From positions 47,829,779 to 47,893,778 of the forward strand of contig CM043970.1 of the NCBI GenBank assembly GCA_014529385.2: 64,000 nucleotides of DNA. Direction: 5' to 3'. This stretch comes from Adiantum capillus-veneris (taxonomy: Eukaryota > Streptophyta > Polypodiopsida > Polypodiales > Pteridaceae). The notes under the pieces were generated by a model that saw only the letters and a program-made list of their open reading frames with translations, ran no database searches and was not told the DNA's origin. The translations under genes were made by a program, and so were the position numbers. Every line of letters begins with the position of its first letter. The first letter of the stretch is position 1. Positions 24,001-35,031 of the stretch are shown here, piece after piece.

Positions 24001-24040
24001 TGTTTTCCTGCAACCCTAATTCCAACAATTGGTATTAGAG
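24001..24040 (+). mobile_element. Copia element, end of 5' LTR and primer binding site
   Basis: TGTTTTCCTGCAACCC... to CCAACA completes the LTR at 24027. TGGTATTAGAG at 24030-24040 matches the iMet primer site except for one C-to-T change. Confidence 0.88.
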
Positions 24041-24387
24041 TAGGTTGCAACCTCCTAAGCTTAGTCGCCAGCAGCTCCAGCACATGCGTGCTCACTTTCT
24101 CGATTTCTGTGAGCTTTGGCGAGCGTCAATTCATCGATAAAATCTTTGGGAGAGCTCGTGGAGGTCGATTTTCTCAGATTTCTAATTCGGGCTCGTTTCG
24201 GCCACCATTTCTACTATAGGTAGTACTACATAGGCTATTTTGTCATTTTGTGCAGAATTTTTGTCAGTGCCATTTTCTACATAATAGATTCCTTACAGTC
24301 TTCTACGGTTTGTGCTATATAGCGTGTTGTTCTCACTTTGTTTCTCCTCTTTTCGGGCAATTTTCACATTAGGTGCAGCATTTTCCA

Positions 24388-27300
24388 TGGCTCATAACAA
24401 CACATATGTGTTCAAGATGTTTGTTGTTGAGGATAGATTGCATGGGGACAATTTCCCTATGTGAGCTTATACTATGCAACATGTCCTTGTATCAAAGGGC
24501 GTTAATTGTGCAAGGCATTGATGTGCGTTTTGGTTCTAAGGATGTAGGCGATGTGAAGGATGTTGTAGGTTTTATTGGTAGGATTGCTGCTACCAGAGCT
24601 ATTTTGCCTACAACTAAGCAAGCTCGCTGGGATGTAAAAGATGTGCATGCTCATGCATTGATTGCGTTGTCCGTGAAGCACAGTATTACACCTCATATTC
24701 GTTCAGCCAAATCTGCAAAATAGGCTTGGGATATTCTAGTTGGTCTTTATGCAAGTCGCAATGGTGCTAAAAATTGCATTGCTACGTAAAGAGTTGGAGT
24801 GGAAGATTATGCATGAGGAAGATGAGATGGACACTTTCCTTGTTGGTGTCATGGATATCAATGACCAACCAATTTCTGCAAGCGAAGTCATTTCTGGCAG
24901 TTCCCTTGTGCAGACTATTCTTGATGCTTTGCTAGAGGCTTTTGCTAGTACTTGGAGACTTATGACCCAAGGAGATCCAAAATTGTCACGTTTGATGCAT
25001 TATTCACATTGTTGTTGCAAGAGTCAATTTCCAAAAACTAAATAGCGTGCAGTTGAACATGAATTTCTTGTTTCTCAAAGAAAAGGTGGTAACGGTAATG
25101 TAGCCACTTCTCATGGTTCTTGTGCAAGTGGTAAATCACATGTTCGTAATGCTTTTGCTGGCATCAATTCATTTGGGAATTCTGGTGAATAGGGCAAAAA
25201 GAAGATGCATTGCCATTATTGTAAAGCTAATGATCACTTGATCAAGAAGTGTCTTAAGTTGAAGGCAAAAGAGGCTAAGAAGAAAGAGGAGGGTTCCACT
25301 ACAAATGTAGTTATTGTTGAGTCTTCTGTGACAGGAGATTGTGATGCTGATGTTGAAGCAGAATGAGTTTTAGCACAGAGTGCACTTATGATCCTTCTGT
25401 CCATGATGCATGTATATCAATTGATGCAGATGGTCATGTGTGGTACTTTGACAGTAGTGCTACAAAGAAAATTACCTCTCATTGTGACTTGTTTACCTCT
25501 CTTGAGGACGTCCCTCGTGGGAATTTAGTCACTTGTGCCAATAATGCCTCTTATCCGGTCAAGGGATTTGGAAAGATTGTGTTAACTACTACGAATGTGC
25601 TTTCACACTTGTTGATGCATTGTATGTACCTGGGATCAAGAAGAGTCTTTTGTCTGTATCTGCACTTGCTAGACTTAGTCTTGTTGTGAAATTTGTGGAT
25701 GACAAATGTACAGCTCATGATCTCAATTTTGGTGATGAAATTGTTGCATCGAGCATTTTATGTCGTGGGTTGTTTAAGCTCACTTTGTATGACAAGTGTG
25801 GGCAGAAGTTTGCAAATGCAGTTGTGCATGGATATTAAGGCTTTTTCAGATGCAAAACTTTGGCATGCATGTTCAGGGCATCTGAATTTTTCCAATTTGC
25901 TGCGTTTGCAAAAATATGATATGGTTGCTTCTTTTCCACCTCTTGAAGTACCTATCAAACATGTTTGCGAAGGCTGTATTTTGGGTATGATGTAGCGTTC
26001 AAAGTTTCCAAAGGATGGTCCAATTATGGTTGCATGCAGCTTGCAGCTTGTGCATAGTGATGTTTGTGGGCCCATGCAAACCCCATCCTTGGGATTTCAT
26101 TGATGATTACTCTCGGCATGCCTGATGTATCTGATTAAAGCGAAGTTCAAAATTTTATGTGCTTCAAGAAATTTCTTGCTATGGCTGAAAATGTCTCGAA
26201 ATGTACTATGGGCACCTTGCACCCTTCTTTCCGATCGAGGGGGGAGTATATGTCTCATGAATTAAATGCATTTCTGGCTAGTCGTGCGATAAAACACCCA
26301 TGTACAATGTTGTATACACATCAGCAAAATGGTGCTGCTGAGAGAAAAAATAGGTCTCTTACACAAATGGCACGATGTATGGTCTAAAGTCAAGATTTAC
26401 CACATTTGTTTTGTCTTGAGGATATTATGTGTGCCACTTATATACTTAATAGGTGTCCTACAAAAGCTTTGCAGTCTATGACTTCTTATGAAGCATCACA
26501 TGATAGAAAGCCTTCTATTGAGCACATGCGCATTTTTGGTTGTTTCGCTTATGCCTTGGTGCCACAAACACAACACAGAAAATTGCAAGATAAGGTTGTC
26601 AAGTGCATTTTTTATTATTATAGTGTTGAAGTCAAAGGTTACATGTTGTATCATTTGCAAACAAAGCGTATTATGGAAGATTCTGTTCAGTCCTTGCTAT
26701 CATGTATTAGAGATAGTAATGTAAGCTCATAGGACATTTAAGACACTTTGTTACCTCTTTTTAGTGGTGGAAGTTTGAATGTAAATTCCAATGAGGAAAA
26801 TGTATAGCCTATGGGGGTTTTTGAAAATGTTACAGATCAATCTATTATCGATGTAGATGTACATGATGTATTTGATGAGGAAAGGGTTGAGAATGAGTAG
26901 GCTACAGGTATGCCAAAATGGCTGGTGCATACTTTGTGTGACATTAAATTGGATGCACCTTTGTCTAGTCAAGTTCTCGCCATGCATCTTATGCATCAGA
27001 TTATTATGCTTTGGTTGTGTGTAGCTTATGTGATGTTGAGGAACCTATGTCTTTGATGAAGCACAAAATTCAAAAGATTGGATGGCTACCATGCAATCAG
27101 AATAATATGCACTTATAGAAAATGACACATGGACTTTATGTGATTTGCCTCCTGGCAAAAAGGTCATTGGTACTAATTGGGTTTACAAGTTGAAACACAA
27201 GCTGGATGGTGAGATTGATCACTTGTTGCAAAGGGTTGTGCACAAAAAAAAGGCATAGATTATGAAGAGACTTTTTCTCTCACTTGTTGTATAACTATTG

Positions 27301-27777
27301 TGCATTGGCAGCTCACTTTGGTTGGGATGTACATCTGACAGACATTGTTACTGCTTTCTTGTGACATATTTGAGGAAGTTTATGTAATGCAACCTCGTGG
27401 TTTTGTCATTAAAAGGCAGGAAAATAAAGTGTGCAAATGTAAGAAAGCTTTGTCTGGGTTGAAGCAATCTCCTCGTGCTTGGTATGAGAAGGATGGTACT
27501 TATTTGGTCAAATGAGGCTTTCGTAATAGTCCAATAGAAATCACATTGTATGTAAAGCGTATCGGTGATGTACTTCTCATTGTCGTTCTCTATGTGGATA
27601 ATTTGTTGATCACTAGACCAAAGGAGAGACATATTGCTGAATTTAAGGCTGATTTGAATGCTACTTTCAAGATGAAAGATTTGGGACTTCTGCATCATTA
27701 CTTTTAAGCAGTATAATGGTGGTATCTCCTTGTGTAAGACAACTTACATAGAGACATTACTATGTAAGTTTGGACTG
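24388..27777 (+). pseudogene. Ty1/copia gag-pol, decayed, 5' to mid-RT
   Basis: Recognisable pieces in order: gag start MAHNNTYVF at 24388; CCHC knuckle CHYCKANDHLIKKC near 25211; protease with DSSATK for the usual DSGAT near 25450; GAG-pre-integrase LWHACSGHLNF...CEGCILG at 25858-25990; integrase LVHSDVCGPMQTP near 26050 (with a deletion after it), then QQNGAAERKNRSL at 26325 and YILNRCPTKAL at 26440; RT with NDTWTLCDLPPGKKVIGTNW near 27120, KKALSGLKQSPRAWYE near 27450, YVDNLLI at 27590 and MKDLGLLHH at 27675. Many stops and frameshifts are present. At 27778 the RT runs directly into gypsy pol, and the copia RNase H is absent. Confidence 0.9.
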
Positions 27778-29577
27778 GTAGAGCAAGTACAAGAGCTGGT
27801 AGACAAAGGGATGGTGAGGCCTAGTTCCTCTCCCTTTTGTTCTCCAGTCCTTTTAGTGCAAAAGAAAGATGGTACATACCGTATGTGTGTGGACTATCGA
27901 GCACTAAACCATATCACTATCAAAAACAGATTTCCCGTACCTCGGGTAGAAGATCTGTTTGATAAGCTACAAGGCTCTACCTACTTCAGTAGGATTGACC
28001 TTAAGAGTGGCTATCATCAAATAAGGATAGTGGATGAGGATATCTTAAAGACCGCGTTTCGCACAACATTTGGTCTTTATGAATATCTAGTCATGCCTTT
28101 TGGCTTGACTAATGCACCAGCTACGTTCAATCGTTTGATGGAGAAAATTTTTAGACCATATCGACAATTCACTGGAGTGTTCTTCGATGATATCATCATC
28201 TACTCCAAGTCTTTGGAGGAACATAAGCAACATCTCCAAGTGATTTTTCAAGCCTTGAGGGAGAACAAACTTTTTCTCAACCAAAAGAAAAGTGAATTCT
28301 TCCTTCAAGAGATTCAATATCTAGGCCATATTATCTCTCACAATGGTATTCGTATGGATCCATCAAAGTTAGAGGTAATAAAATCATGGCCTAACCCAAG
28401 GAATCTACATGAGCTAAGAAGCTTTATTGGTATGTGTGCATACTATAGACGCTTCATAGCAAAATTCTCTCAAGTAGCAGGACCACTACACGACTTAACC
28501 AAGAAGAACGTTAAGTTTGTATGGTCTGCTAAGGAGCAAAATGCTTTTCAAAAACTCAAAGAGAAGCTTACCTCCCAACCAGTCCTCGTGCTTCCGGATC
28601 TCTCAAAGCCATTTGAGGTCCAATGTGATGCTTGTGGTGATTGCCTTGGAGCAGTTTTGCTTCAAGAAGGGCATGCCATAGCATATGAGAGCCGAAGGCT
28701 CAATGGTGATGAACGAGTCTTGGGCATTTATGAGAAAGAGCTTTTAGCTGTTCTACATGCCCTAGACACATGGAAGCACTACCTATTGGGGACTCCATTT
28801 ATCCTACGAACCGACCACCAAAGTCTCAAGTATTTCATGACTCAAACCAAGCTTTCCGACAAACAAATGAGGTGGGCAAATTTTCTTTCGCAATTTAATT
28901 TCCATATTGCTCACATAGCTGGTAAGCACAATCAAGTTGCCGATGCACTTTCACGACGACCAAAAGTTAATGCGGTGTCTATAGCTACTCACAATGATCT
29001 ATCCTCTATGATAGATGAGTATGCTACTGACCCTGACTTTAGAGACATAATGTCAGCCCTTGCTTTGGGGAAGAAAGAGGAACCATTCACCTTGCAGGAT
29101 GGTTATCTTCTCCACGGCAATAGGCTATGTGTTACCCATTCCCTTCGTGAGAAGGTTATGTATGAATCCCATGCTCCTCCATATGCAGGGCATAGAGGTA
29201 TTCAACCTACTCTCCGAGGAGTAGAGACGTATTTCTATTGGCCTACCATGAAAGTGGACATACAAGAGTATGTTTCAAAATGTGTAGTATGCCAAAAGAC
29301 CAAGTATGATAGAGGGAAGCAACCTGGATTACTCCAGCCATTGCCTATTCCAAATTCACCATGGGAGAGTATATCCATGGATTTCATCTTTGGATTACCC
29401 AAGTCTATCCATGGGAATACAGGAATATGGACAATAGTCGACAGGTTTAGCAAGCAAGCACATTTTATTCCTGTCAAAAAGACTATTAAGGCACATCAAA
29501 TGGAAACTCTCTTCATATCTCAGATTTTCAAACACCATGGATTACCCACATCCATCGTGTCAGATAGAGATCCTTGA
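27730..29577 (+). CDS. Ty3/gypsy polyprotein segment (RT, RNase H, integrase N-half), fused to copia RT
   Basis: 615 residues. Residues 1-16 (CKTTYIETLLCKFGL) are copia RT; from residue 17 the sequence is gypsy. RT: VDYRALN at 54-60, the Asp of FSRIDLKSGYHQ at 90 and FFDDIIIY at 151-158. RNase H: D300, E337, D362 and D405. Integrase: the zinc motif H481, H488, C518, C521, then catalytic D551 (SMDFIFGLP) and D612. The reading frame ends in TGA where the gypsy C relative at 53250 has an Arg codon, so one substitution splits the polyprotein. The N-terminal gag, protease and RT start are missing. The enzymes would copy element RNA into DNA and insert it; as it stands it is not a complete polyprotein. 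Confidence 0.92.
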   Translation: MCKTTYIETLLCKFGLVEQVQELVDKGMVRPSSSPFCSPVLLVQKKDGTYRMCVDYRALNHITIKNRFPVPRVEDLFDKLQGSTYFSRIDLKSGYHQIRIVDEDILKTAFRTTFGLYEYLVMPFGLTNAPATFNRLMEKIFRPYRQFTGVFFDDIIIYSKSLEEHKQHLQVIFQALRENKLFLNQKKSEFFLQEIQYLGHIISHNGIRMDPSKLEVIKSWPNPRNLHELRSFIGMCAYYRRFIAKFSQVAGPLHDLTKKNVKFVWSAKEQNAFQKLKEKLTSQPVLVLPDLSKPFEVQCDACGDCLGAVLLQEGHAIAYESRRLNGDERVLGIYEKELLAVLHALDTWKHYLLGTPFILRTDHQSLKYFMTQTKLSDKQMRWANFLSQFNFHIAHIAGKHNQVADALSRRPKVNAVSIATHNDLSSMIDEYATDPDFRDIMSALALGKKEEPFTLQDGYLLHGNRLCVTHSLREKVMYESHAPPYAGHRGIQPTLRGVETYFYWPTMKVDIQEYVSKCVVCQKTKYDRGKQPGLLQPLPIPNSPWESISMDFIFGLPKSIHGNTGIWTIVDRFSKQAHFIPVKKTIKAHQMETLFISQIFKHHGLPTSIVSDRDP

Positions 29578-30459
29578 ATGACCAGTAATTTCTGGAAAGG
29601 TCTCTTTGAAAATCTAGGAACAAGATTGAATTTCTCTTCGGCCTATCACCCACAAACGGATGGCCAAAGTGAGATAGCCAATCTTACGATACTCGATCTA
29701 CTCAAGACTTATGTTACCGAAGTAGATCAACGCTCACAATGGGAAAAGTATTTACCGCTAGTAGAGTATGCCTACAATAATACTGTACATACTTCTACGG
29801 GCAAAGCACCTTTCGAGATCATAGAAGGAAGACCTAAAAGTCCCTTGCTACTGAAAGTACATGGGAAGATCTTCGCCGCCGATGAGTATAGCCGTGACCT
29901 ACAAGAATCTTTTCAAAAGATTAGGGAGGCTATAGCCATCTCTCAACAAAGGCAAAAAGCTGCTGCTGATAAGCACAGAAGAGCCTTAATGTTCAAAGAA
30001 AATGATTGGGTCTTACTCAAGTTTCCTAAGGCTCGATTAAGGCAAACGACGGGCAAAAATCCTACGGGTCATCAAAAGTATTATGCTAAACTAGCAAAAA
30101 GATACTATGGTCCTTTCCAAATCTTGAAGCCTATCAATGAGACGGCTTATCAACTCAAGTTACCCAACCATTGGCTTATACACAATGCCTTTCATGTAAG
30201 CTTACTTAAGCCCTACAAAGGAGAGCCACCAATTGAACCAATTATTGAAGACCCTCCCGAAGTTGAAGACCAAGAAGAGGTGCTACAACCCGAAGCTATC
30301 CTTCGGCATGAAGACAAGGTACTACGACATGGTAAGATTATCCGACGGTATCTTATTAAGTTCAAAAATTATCCTTTTGAAGATGCTAAATGGATGCAAG
30401 GAGTACAACTTAAGGATAGTATGAACCTTGTCAATGCTTACAATGCTACATTAGAGTAA
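29578..30459 (+). CDS. Ty3/gypsy polyprotein segment (integrase C-half and chromodomain)
   Basis: 293 residues in the same frame as the preceding segment, separated only by the TGA. It begins at the Met following the stop. The third catalytic acidic residue is E32 in DGQSEIANL. A GPFQILKPINETAYQLKLP segment is the integrase C-terminal SH3-like part, followed by NAFHVSLLKPYKGEPP. From about residue 222 an acidic stretch leads to ILRHEDKVLRHGKIIRRYLI, KFKNYP and DAKWM, a chromodomain fold typical of chromoviruses, which direct insertion to particular chromatin. Confidence 0.9.
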   Translation: MTSNFWKGLFENLGTRLNFSSAYHPQTDGQSEIANLTILDLLKTYVTEVDQRSQWEKYLPLVEYAYNNTVHTSTGKAPFEIIEGRPKSPLLLKVHGKIFAADEYSRDLQESFQKIREAIAISQQRQKAAADKHRRALMFKENDWVLLKFPKARLRQTTGKNPTGHQKYYAKLAKRYYGPFQILKPINETAYQLKLPNHWLIHNAFHVSLLKPYKGEPPIEPIIEDPPEVEDQEEVLQPEAILRHEDKVLRHGKIIRRYLIKFKNYPFEDAKWMQGVQLKDSMNLVNAYNATLE

Positions 30460-30818
30460 GCAAATGTACAAATTTCTTTTAAATAACTCATGTTTTTGTC
30501 TTATATGACTAGTCCTCTTTTTAATTGTGCACAAATTTAACTAGTATGCATGCTTAGAATCATGTTTGTGATGACGACGTCTCTCAAACACCAAGTAGAA
30601 TTTGTCACTCTACTTTGGGAGAATGAAATGGACTAAAGAGCAGACATGCTTGCGGCAGCTATGTCTCCCAAGCACCAAATGGATTAGTCATCCATCTTGG
30701 AAAGATGTCGTAGGGTAAAAAGGGATCCTTTACCCGCTAAGTACGATTGACTAATGACTAAGACTTTATCTCTTCTACCTCATAGTCGAGGACGACTATG
30801 ATTTCAAGAGAGAGGTAA
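30460..30818 (+). other. Gypsy B 3' untranslated region and polypurine tract
   Basis: Non-coding tail. TTTCAAGAGAGAGGTAA at about 30802-30818 is the polypurine tract next to the LTR. The same tract stands before the gypsy C 3' LTR at 54109-54125. Confidence 0.75.
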
Positions 30819-32443
30819 TGTCATAAAATCTAATATCTAACTAACCCAAATGATTTTCTCATATTAAATTGATCACTTAATGTGGGAGAATAAACGGGAA
30901 CAAGTGTTAAGATATAGGTATGTGCTTTTAGATCTATCTCAACATGGGGCCAATGTAAAGGGGCCCAAAAGGGAGATGGTCTATCAAAGAGCAAGGCTAA
31001 CCAATGGAGCATAAGACCTTAGGGTTAGCTTCATTGAAGACCTCCAATAAATATGTGTAAAAGTCCTTTTGACCTTAAGTAAGCTAAGGCTGAGCTTGAG
31101 GTGGGAACCCGGCCCAAGCTCGAGGTGCTTGTCCTGCTTGAGGTGCTTGTCATGCTTGAGGTGTTTTTCATGCTTGAGGTGCTTGATTAAGATGCTTGAG
31201 GTGCTTGACTGGCTCCATGCTTGAGGTGCTTGACTTGCTGCATGATTAAGGTACTTGAGGTGCCTTGAGAAGCTTGCCTGAGATGCTTGTGGGAACACCC
31301 CCTAGTTCAAGTGCTTTGTCATGCTTGATGAGTAAGGTGCTTGATCACCTAAAGTCAAAATCAATCCTACAAGAGGGGGGGCGAGCCCTTTTCCTAGGAG
31401 CTAGAGAGAGAACACCCACTCACACACACAAGGGAAGCCCCAACTTGAAGAGGCAGCAAGGACACATGTCAGGCCCCTACCCATGTTACCTTCATGTGTT
31501 GCTTGAAGCCTATTGGCTAAGCTTCAAAGGGGTCCAATGATAAATTACATGAATTATCTAATTGTTTTAGCATTTATCAAGTCCTCTCTCTCAAAGGGGA
31601 AAGGGGGACACTTGTCCCAAGGCTACCCATGTTGCTTGTAATGGCTCCTGCTTGTGATTGGCTAGGCCTGGAGGGGTCCAATGAGCTTCAGGCATGAGCT
31701 ACAAGGGGGGGTCGACCCAAGCAAGCTAGGGGGGTGCCTAGGGGTAATACTCACCCACACACACTCACAATCACTCTCATTGTGTGCTATGCAAAGTGCA
31801 AGAGCTCCCTCTCCAAGCAAGTAGAGGTTGAGAGCCTACACCAACACTCTTGGCTATGGAGTGCAAATCCAACCAAGAGCCATGCTTCAATGCTTAAGCT
31901 TGCCATCTCCTTCTTCTTCATTACTATGCTATTATGTATGCTAGCAACAAGAGTATGATAAGTGAGGAACTAATTCTTTCTCCTACGAAATGTTTCTTCT
32001 TCCTCTTCCCTACCCTCATTCCCTGCTAGCTCTCTCCACCTTCGAAGGTGTTTGAGGTCTTGGGACTGAGGCTTGGGATAGTTAAAGCTTTCTTCAAGTT
32101 TATGTTATGTTTGTGGTGCATGAAGCCTTCCATCTTCATGGCATCACCTAGGTCACAAGGAACACAAAGACTGTATTGTAACAAGTCTCTCTTTATGGGA
32201 GAAATCATAATACAAATGCCTATTGGAGGGGGGACCGGCTCCACATAAATCCGGTCCTCAATTGTTGTCATGTTCTCTAAATTCTCTCTCTTGCAAAAGT
32301 ATTGTCTATGCCAAGTTAACTAATTGCTATGATTATGTTGCTATCTTCAATTATGTCTACCCGCTATGCTCACAAAATCATTTCTTGAAAGTACTCTCAT
32401 TAAATTCCGCTATTCTCAAATTGAATAGGCAAATTCCATTACA
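30819..32443 (+). mobile_element. Gypsy B 3' LTR, 1.6 kb
   Basis: Starts TGTCATAAAATCTAATATC after the polypurine tract and ends CCATTACA. It is homologous to both gypsy C LTRs (48756-50323 and 54126-55679). No matching 5' LTR exists for this element. The next base belongs to the copia 3' LTR. Confidence 0.85.
31090..31285 (+). repeat. GCTTGAGGT-type tandem repeat within gypsy B LTR
   Basis: At least eight imperfect units of about 18-30 bp share a CTTGAGGTGCTTG core. The equivalent places in the gypsy C LTRs hold one or two units (around 49060 and 54440), so the array expanded in this LTR. Confidence 0.75.
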
Positions 32444-32515
32444 ATATACATGTGGTCTTGATGTGTGGGAACACACTTAGGACCGCTGATATATTTTTCC
32501 CCTCACTAGGAGGTT

Positions 32516-32559
<44 letters not shown>

Positions 32560-32699
32560 TGCATTGTATATACGCCCATCATTCTAGGTCTATCCAATCT
32601 TTCCATTGCACACTAACTAATACATTCTCTGTTGCATGTCTTGAGCTTTCTTCGTCTTCTTCAAGCTGTGTGTGTTTTCTTGCAACCCTAATTCCAACA
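32444..32699 (+). mobile_element. Copia 3' LTR with poly-C insertion
   Basis: Matches the copia 5' LTR (17966-18167 plus 24001-24027) without the element A insertion, so it shows the empty site TCAAGCTGTGTGTGTTTTC. It carries a run of about 42 C at 32517-32558 where the 5' LTR has TTTTTTCCCA. The first few LTR bases seem merged with the gypsy LTR end. Confidence 0.85.
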
Positions 32700-32704
32700 T
32701 ATGA

Positions 32705-33179
32705 GCACACGTAGGTGTGTGTAAATACATTGAAAATAAGGTTTTTGGGAAAAAAATATAATAAGAAGTGGAATAATCCGCTGAAAATTTGCAAATAAGG
32801 ACTTTTCCCTGAAAGTTGAATTCTTTTATTTATTTGTTTCAAAATATTAGGTCAATTTTACTGTTTTTATTGATTTTCTAAGCAATAAATATCTATAGAA
32901 GCAAGAACATTATTAAAAAATGAACACAAATACATGGACTCCATGAGGAGATAGAAATTTTTAAAAGTTGATTCATAGCAACAACGAGCGAGTTATGGCT
33001 AAAATATTTTAAGCTTCAAAATCCTGAGTGGACAAAATGGACGGATTGGGGTCATACGATGTTCGAATTCAAAAATTGTTAACATGGTGGTCATCGGGCA
33101 TAGGAGGTAGGACTAACTATGAGGTGGGAAAAAAACTAACTCAAGAGCCTGGGTTATGTATAAGTCAGTCGTGAGTTTA

Positions 33180-33275
<96 letters not shown>

Positions 33276-33339
33276 ACTTTGGAGTGATAGTTCTCGCGAT
33301 CCCCATGCCCAACACGCTTCAAGCTTTGACACTTAGACA
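32705..33339 (+). mobile_element. Possible 5' LTR remnant of an Athila/Tat-like gypsy element
   Basis: The stretch lies directly upstream of a tRNA-Asp-type primer site and ends CACTTAGACA, which would suit an LTR end. A (GA)n tract at about 33183-33273 lies inside. The left border is not defined and no second LTR was found, so this is an inference from the primer site. Confidence 0.4.
33183..33273 (+). repeat. (GA)n microsatellite
   Basis: About 45 uninterrupted GA units upstream of the Athila-like primer site. Confidence 0.95.
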
Positions 33340-33340
33340 T

Positions 33341-33360
33341 TGGCACCATTGCCAAGGAAC
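33341..33360 (+). other. Primer binding site resembling tRNA-Asp type, Athila/Tat lineage
   Basis: TGGCACCATTGCCAAGGAAC compares with the plant gypsy (Athila/Tat) primer site, which begins TGGCGCCGTTGCCGGGGA. All differences are G-to-A changes, two of them at CpG positions, as expected of methylation-driven decay. Confidence 0.65.
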
Positions 33361-34379
33361 GAGTACCTAGACTAGAGTGAACACAACCGAGTCTGATAGA
33401 GTGGTCTTAGGTAGAGACTCTTAGGTCAAATATGTTAGAAAAGGAGACCATGGTTTTTATGGTCTATGTTTTGTGAGTGATTGTGGTAAGTGTCTCACTT
33501 TAAAAGTGTTAGACAAGTTAGAAACATTGTTTTAGATATGGTTGGAGCTTAGTGCAAGACTTCATCGACTCGTAGAGTGGTAAAGCTTGCACTAGGCGAG
33601 AAAAACGCAAGAAAAAAAATAATCACTGTTCAGTTAGTTGAGTGTAGGTTAAGTACTTTGAATCCATTTCTGGTTGATTTCTTTTGTTTTAGTAGTAGAG
33701 TAAGTAAGCAAGCCTGACAAGTAATCTCTGCATCTCACTAGATGTGTATGTCACTGAAGAGATCTTGTTGCCAAAGGTAGGGAAAGCTTAAAGCATGAGA
33801 GTGCATCCAAGATAGTGAAAGATTCTGGGCGTGATTTGTGCGATAAATAGTGTGTGAGCACAACCATCACCAAAATTCTCAAAGGACTCTTAATCAGCAT
33901 CTATGAGAGAAAATTGCAATTTTCTTCTGCAGGTGAGGCTAGAGGACAAGAATGTGCAATGATACTTTATCAATGTCTTTGACGAATGTGTTTAAGCTCT
34001 TGTGTGAAGTTTGGTACAAAATAAACATCAAAAAGTGAGTCTGGGGCCAAAACTTTACCTTTTAGGTCAGAGAAAGTGTTGGAATAGGGTTTGAGACCAC
34101 TTCATTTTCCCAATAGAGTTGAAAATTGGCACAAGTATTGTTTAAGAAGGGTAAAACACTTGTTTGGGAGTTGACCAAAACTAAAAAAATTGGCCAAAAG
34201 CAAGAGTCAAGGAGAAAATCTTGATTTTCCCCTCAACTTCTACTAGGAAGGGCTTTTCTGGACAATTTGGATACCAGGGGTTTGTCTCAAGGTGTGCATG
34301 ACACTCATAAGGCTAAACTTGAAAATTTACATTTTTTCATTTGGGGAGGGAAAAACTCTCGATTTTCTTCCTTGACCCT
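33361..34379. other. Non-coding retroelement leader or internal remnant
   Basis: No recognisable domain. Follows the Athila-like primer site and precedes a dispersed repeat; it is probably the 5' leader of that element. Confidence 0.35.
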
Positions 34380-35030
34380 AGCCACACTAAGTTTGAGGTG
34401 CCCATATTTGCACCAGAGGAAGTCCCCAGGGTAAGTAACACACTTGCATAGCGAAATGTGGAATTTCTCTCTTTTGCATGGGAGTAAGCTAAATTCCACT
34501 CAGCAACAAGCAGTCCAAAGGGAGGTAAAAGGACTCCTAAGACCATCAAAAGGGTCAAAACTTTAAACTTCTTGCAAATATAATTCGTTTGGATTGGGTA
34601 GTAAGTCTTTGAAATAGCTAGAAGGAAAAACTTACCTCAGAAGAACATACGTAGGAGAAAATTGTGATTTTTTCCCACATAGTAATAGGATCAACATTTT
34701 TCAACAAAAAAGGGTTCCACCTTCTGATGCAAGACCTATAGGGCATTACTAGGTCTAAAGATTATTGAAGTCATGCATGAAGCCTTGTAAGTGACCAATT
34801 TGGGTGTACATCAATTTCTAGTTTGTCTTAACTCCATATGTGTTCAAGTTTTTACTGAGCCTTGTACAGGAACGAAGATTGTTGCAAAAGAGGAGTTGGA
34901 GTACGTAAGAAATCACAGAGGACCTAAACACTTATAGGTAACATGTCAGGTTTGTAATCAGAATATTTTTCATGTTTTTGAGATCAGGAGCTTGGACTGG
35001 TCAGGTGTCAGATTACCCAGAGACCAAGTG
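34380..35030 (-). repeat. Dispersed repeat, copy 1 (inverted relative to 48080-48755)
   Basis: Its reverse complement matches 48080-48755 over about 600 bp, including TTTTGATGGTCTTAGGAGTC and GACTTCCTCTGGT blocks. Both copies contain a readable RPRDQ-like motif (VRLPRDQ), so the repeat may once have been coding. Confidence 0.8.
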
Positions 35031-35031
35031 A

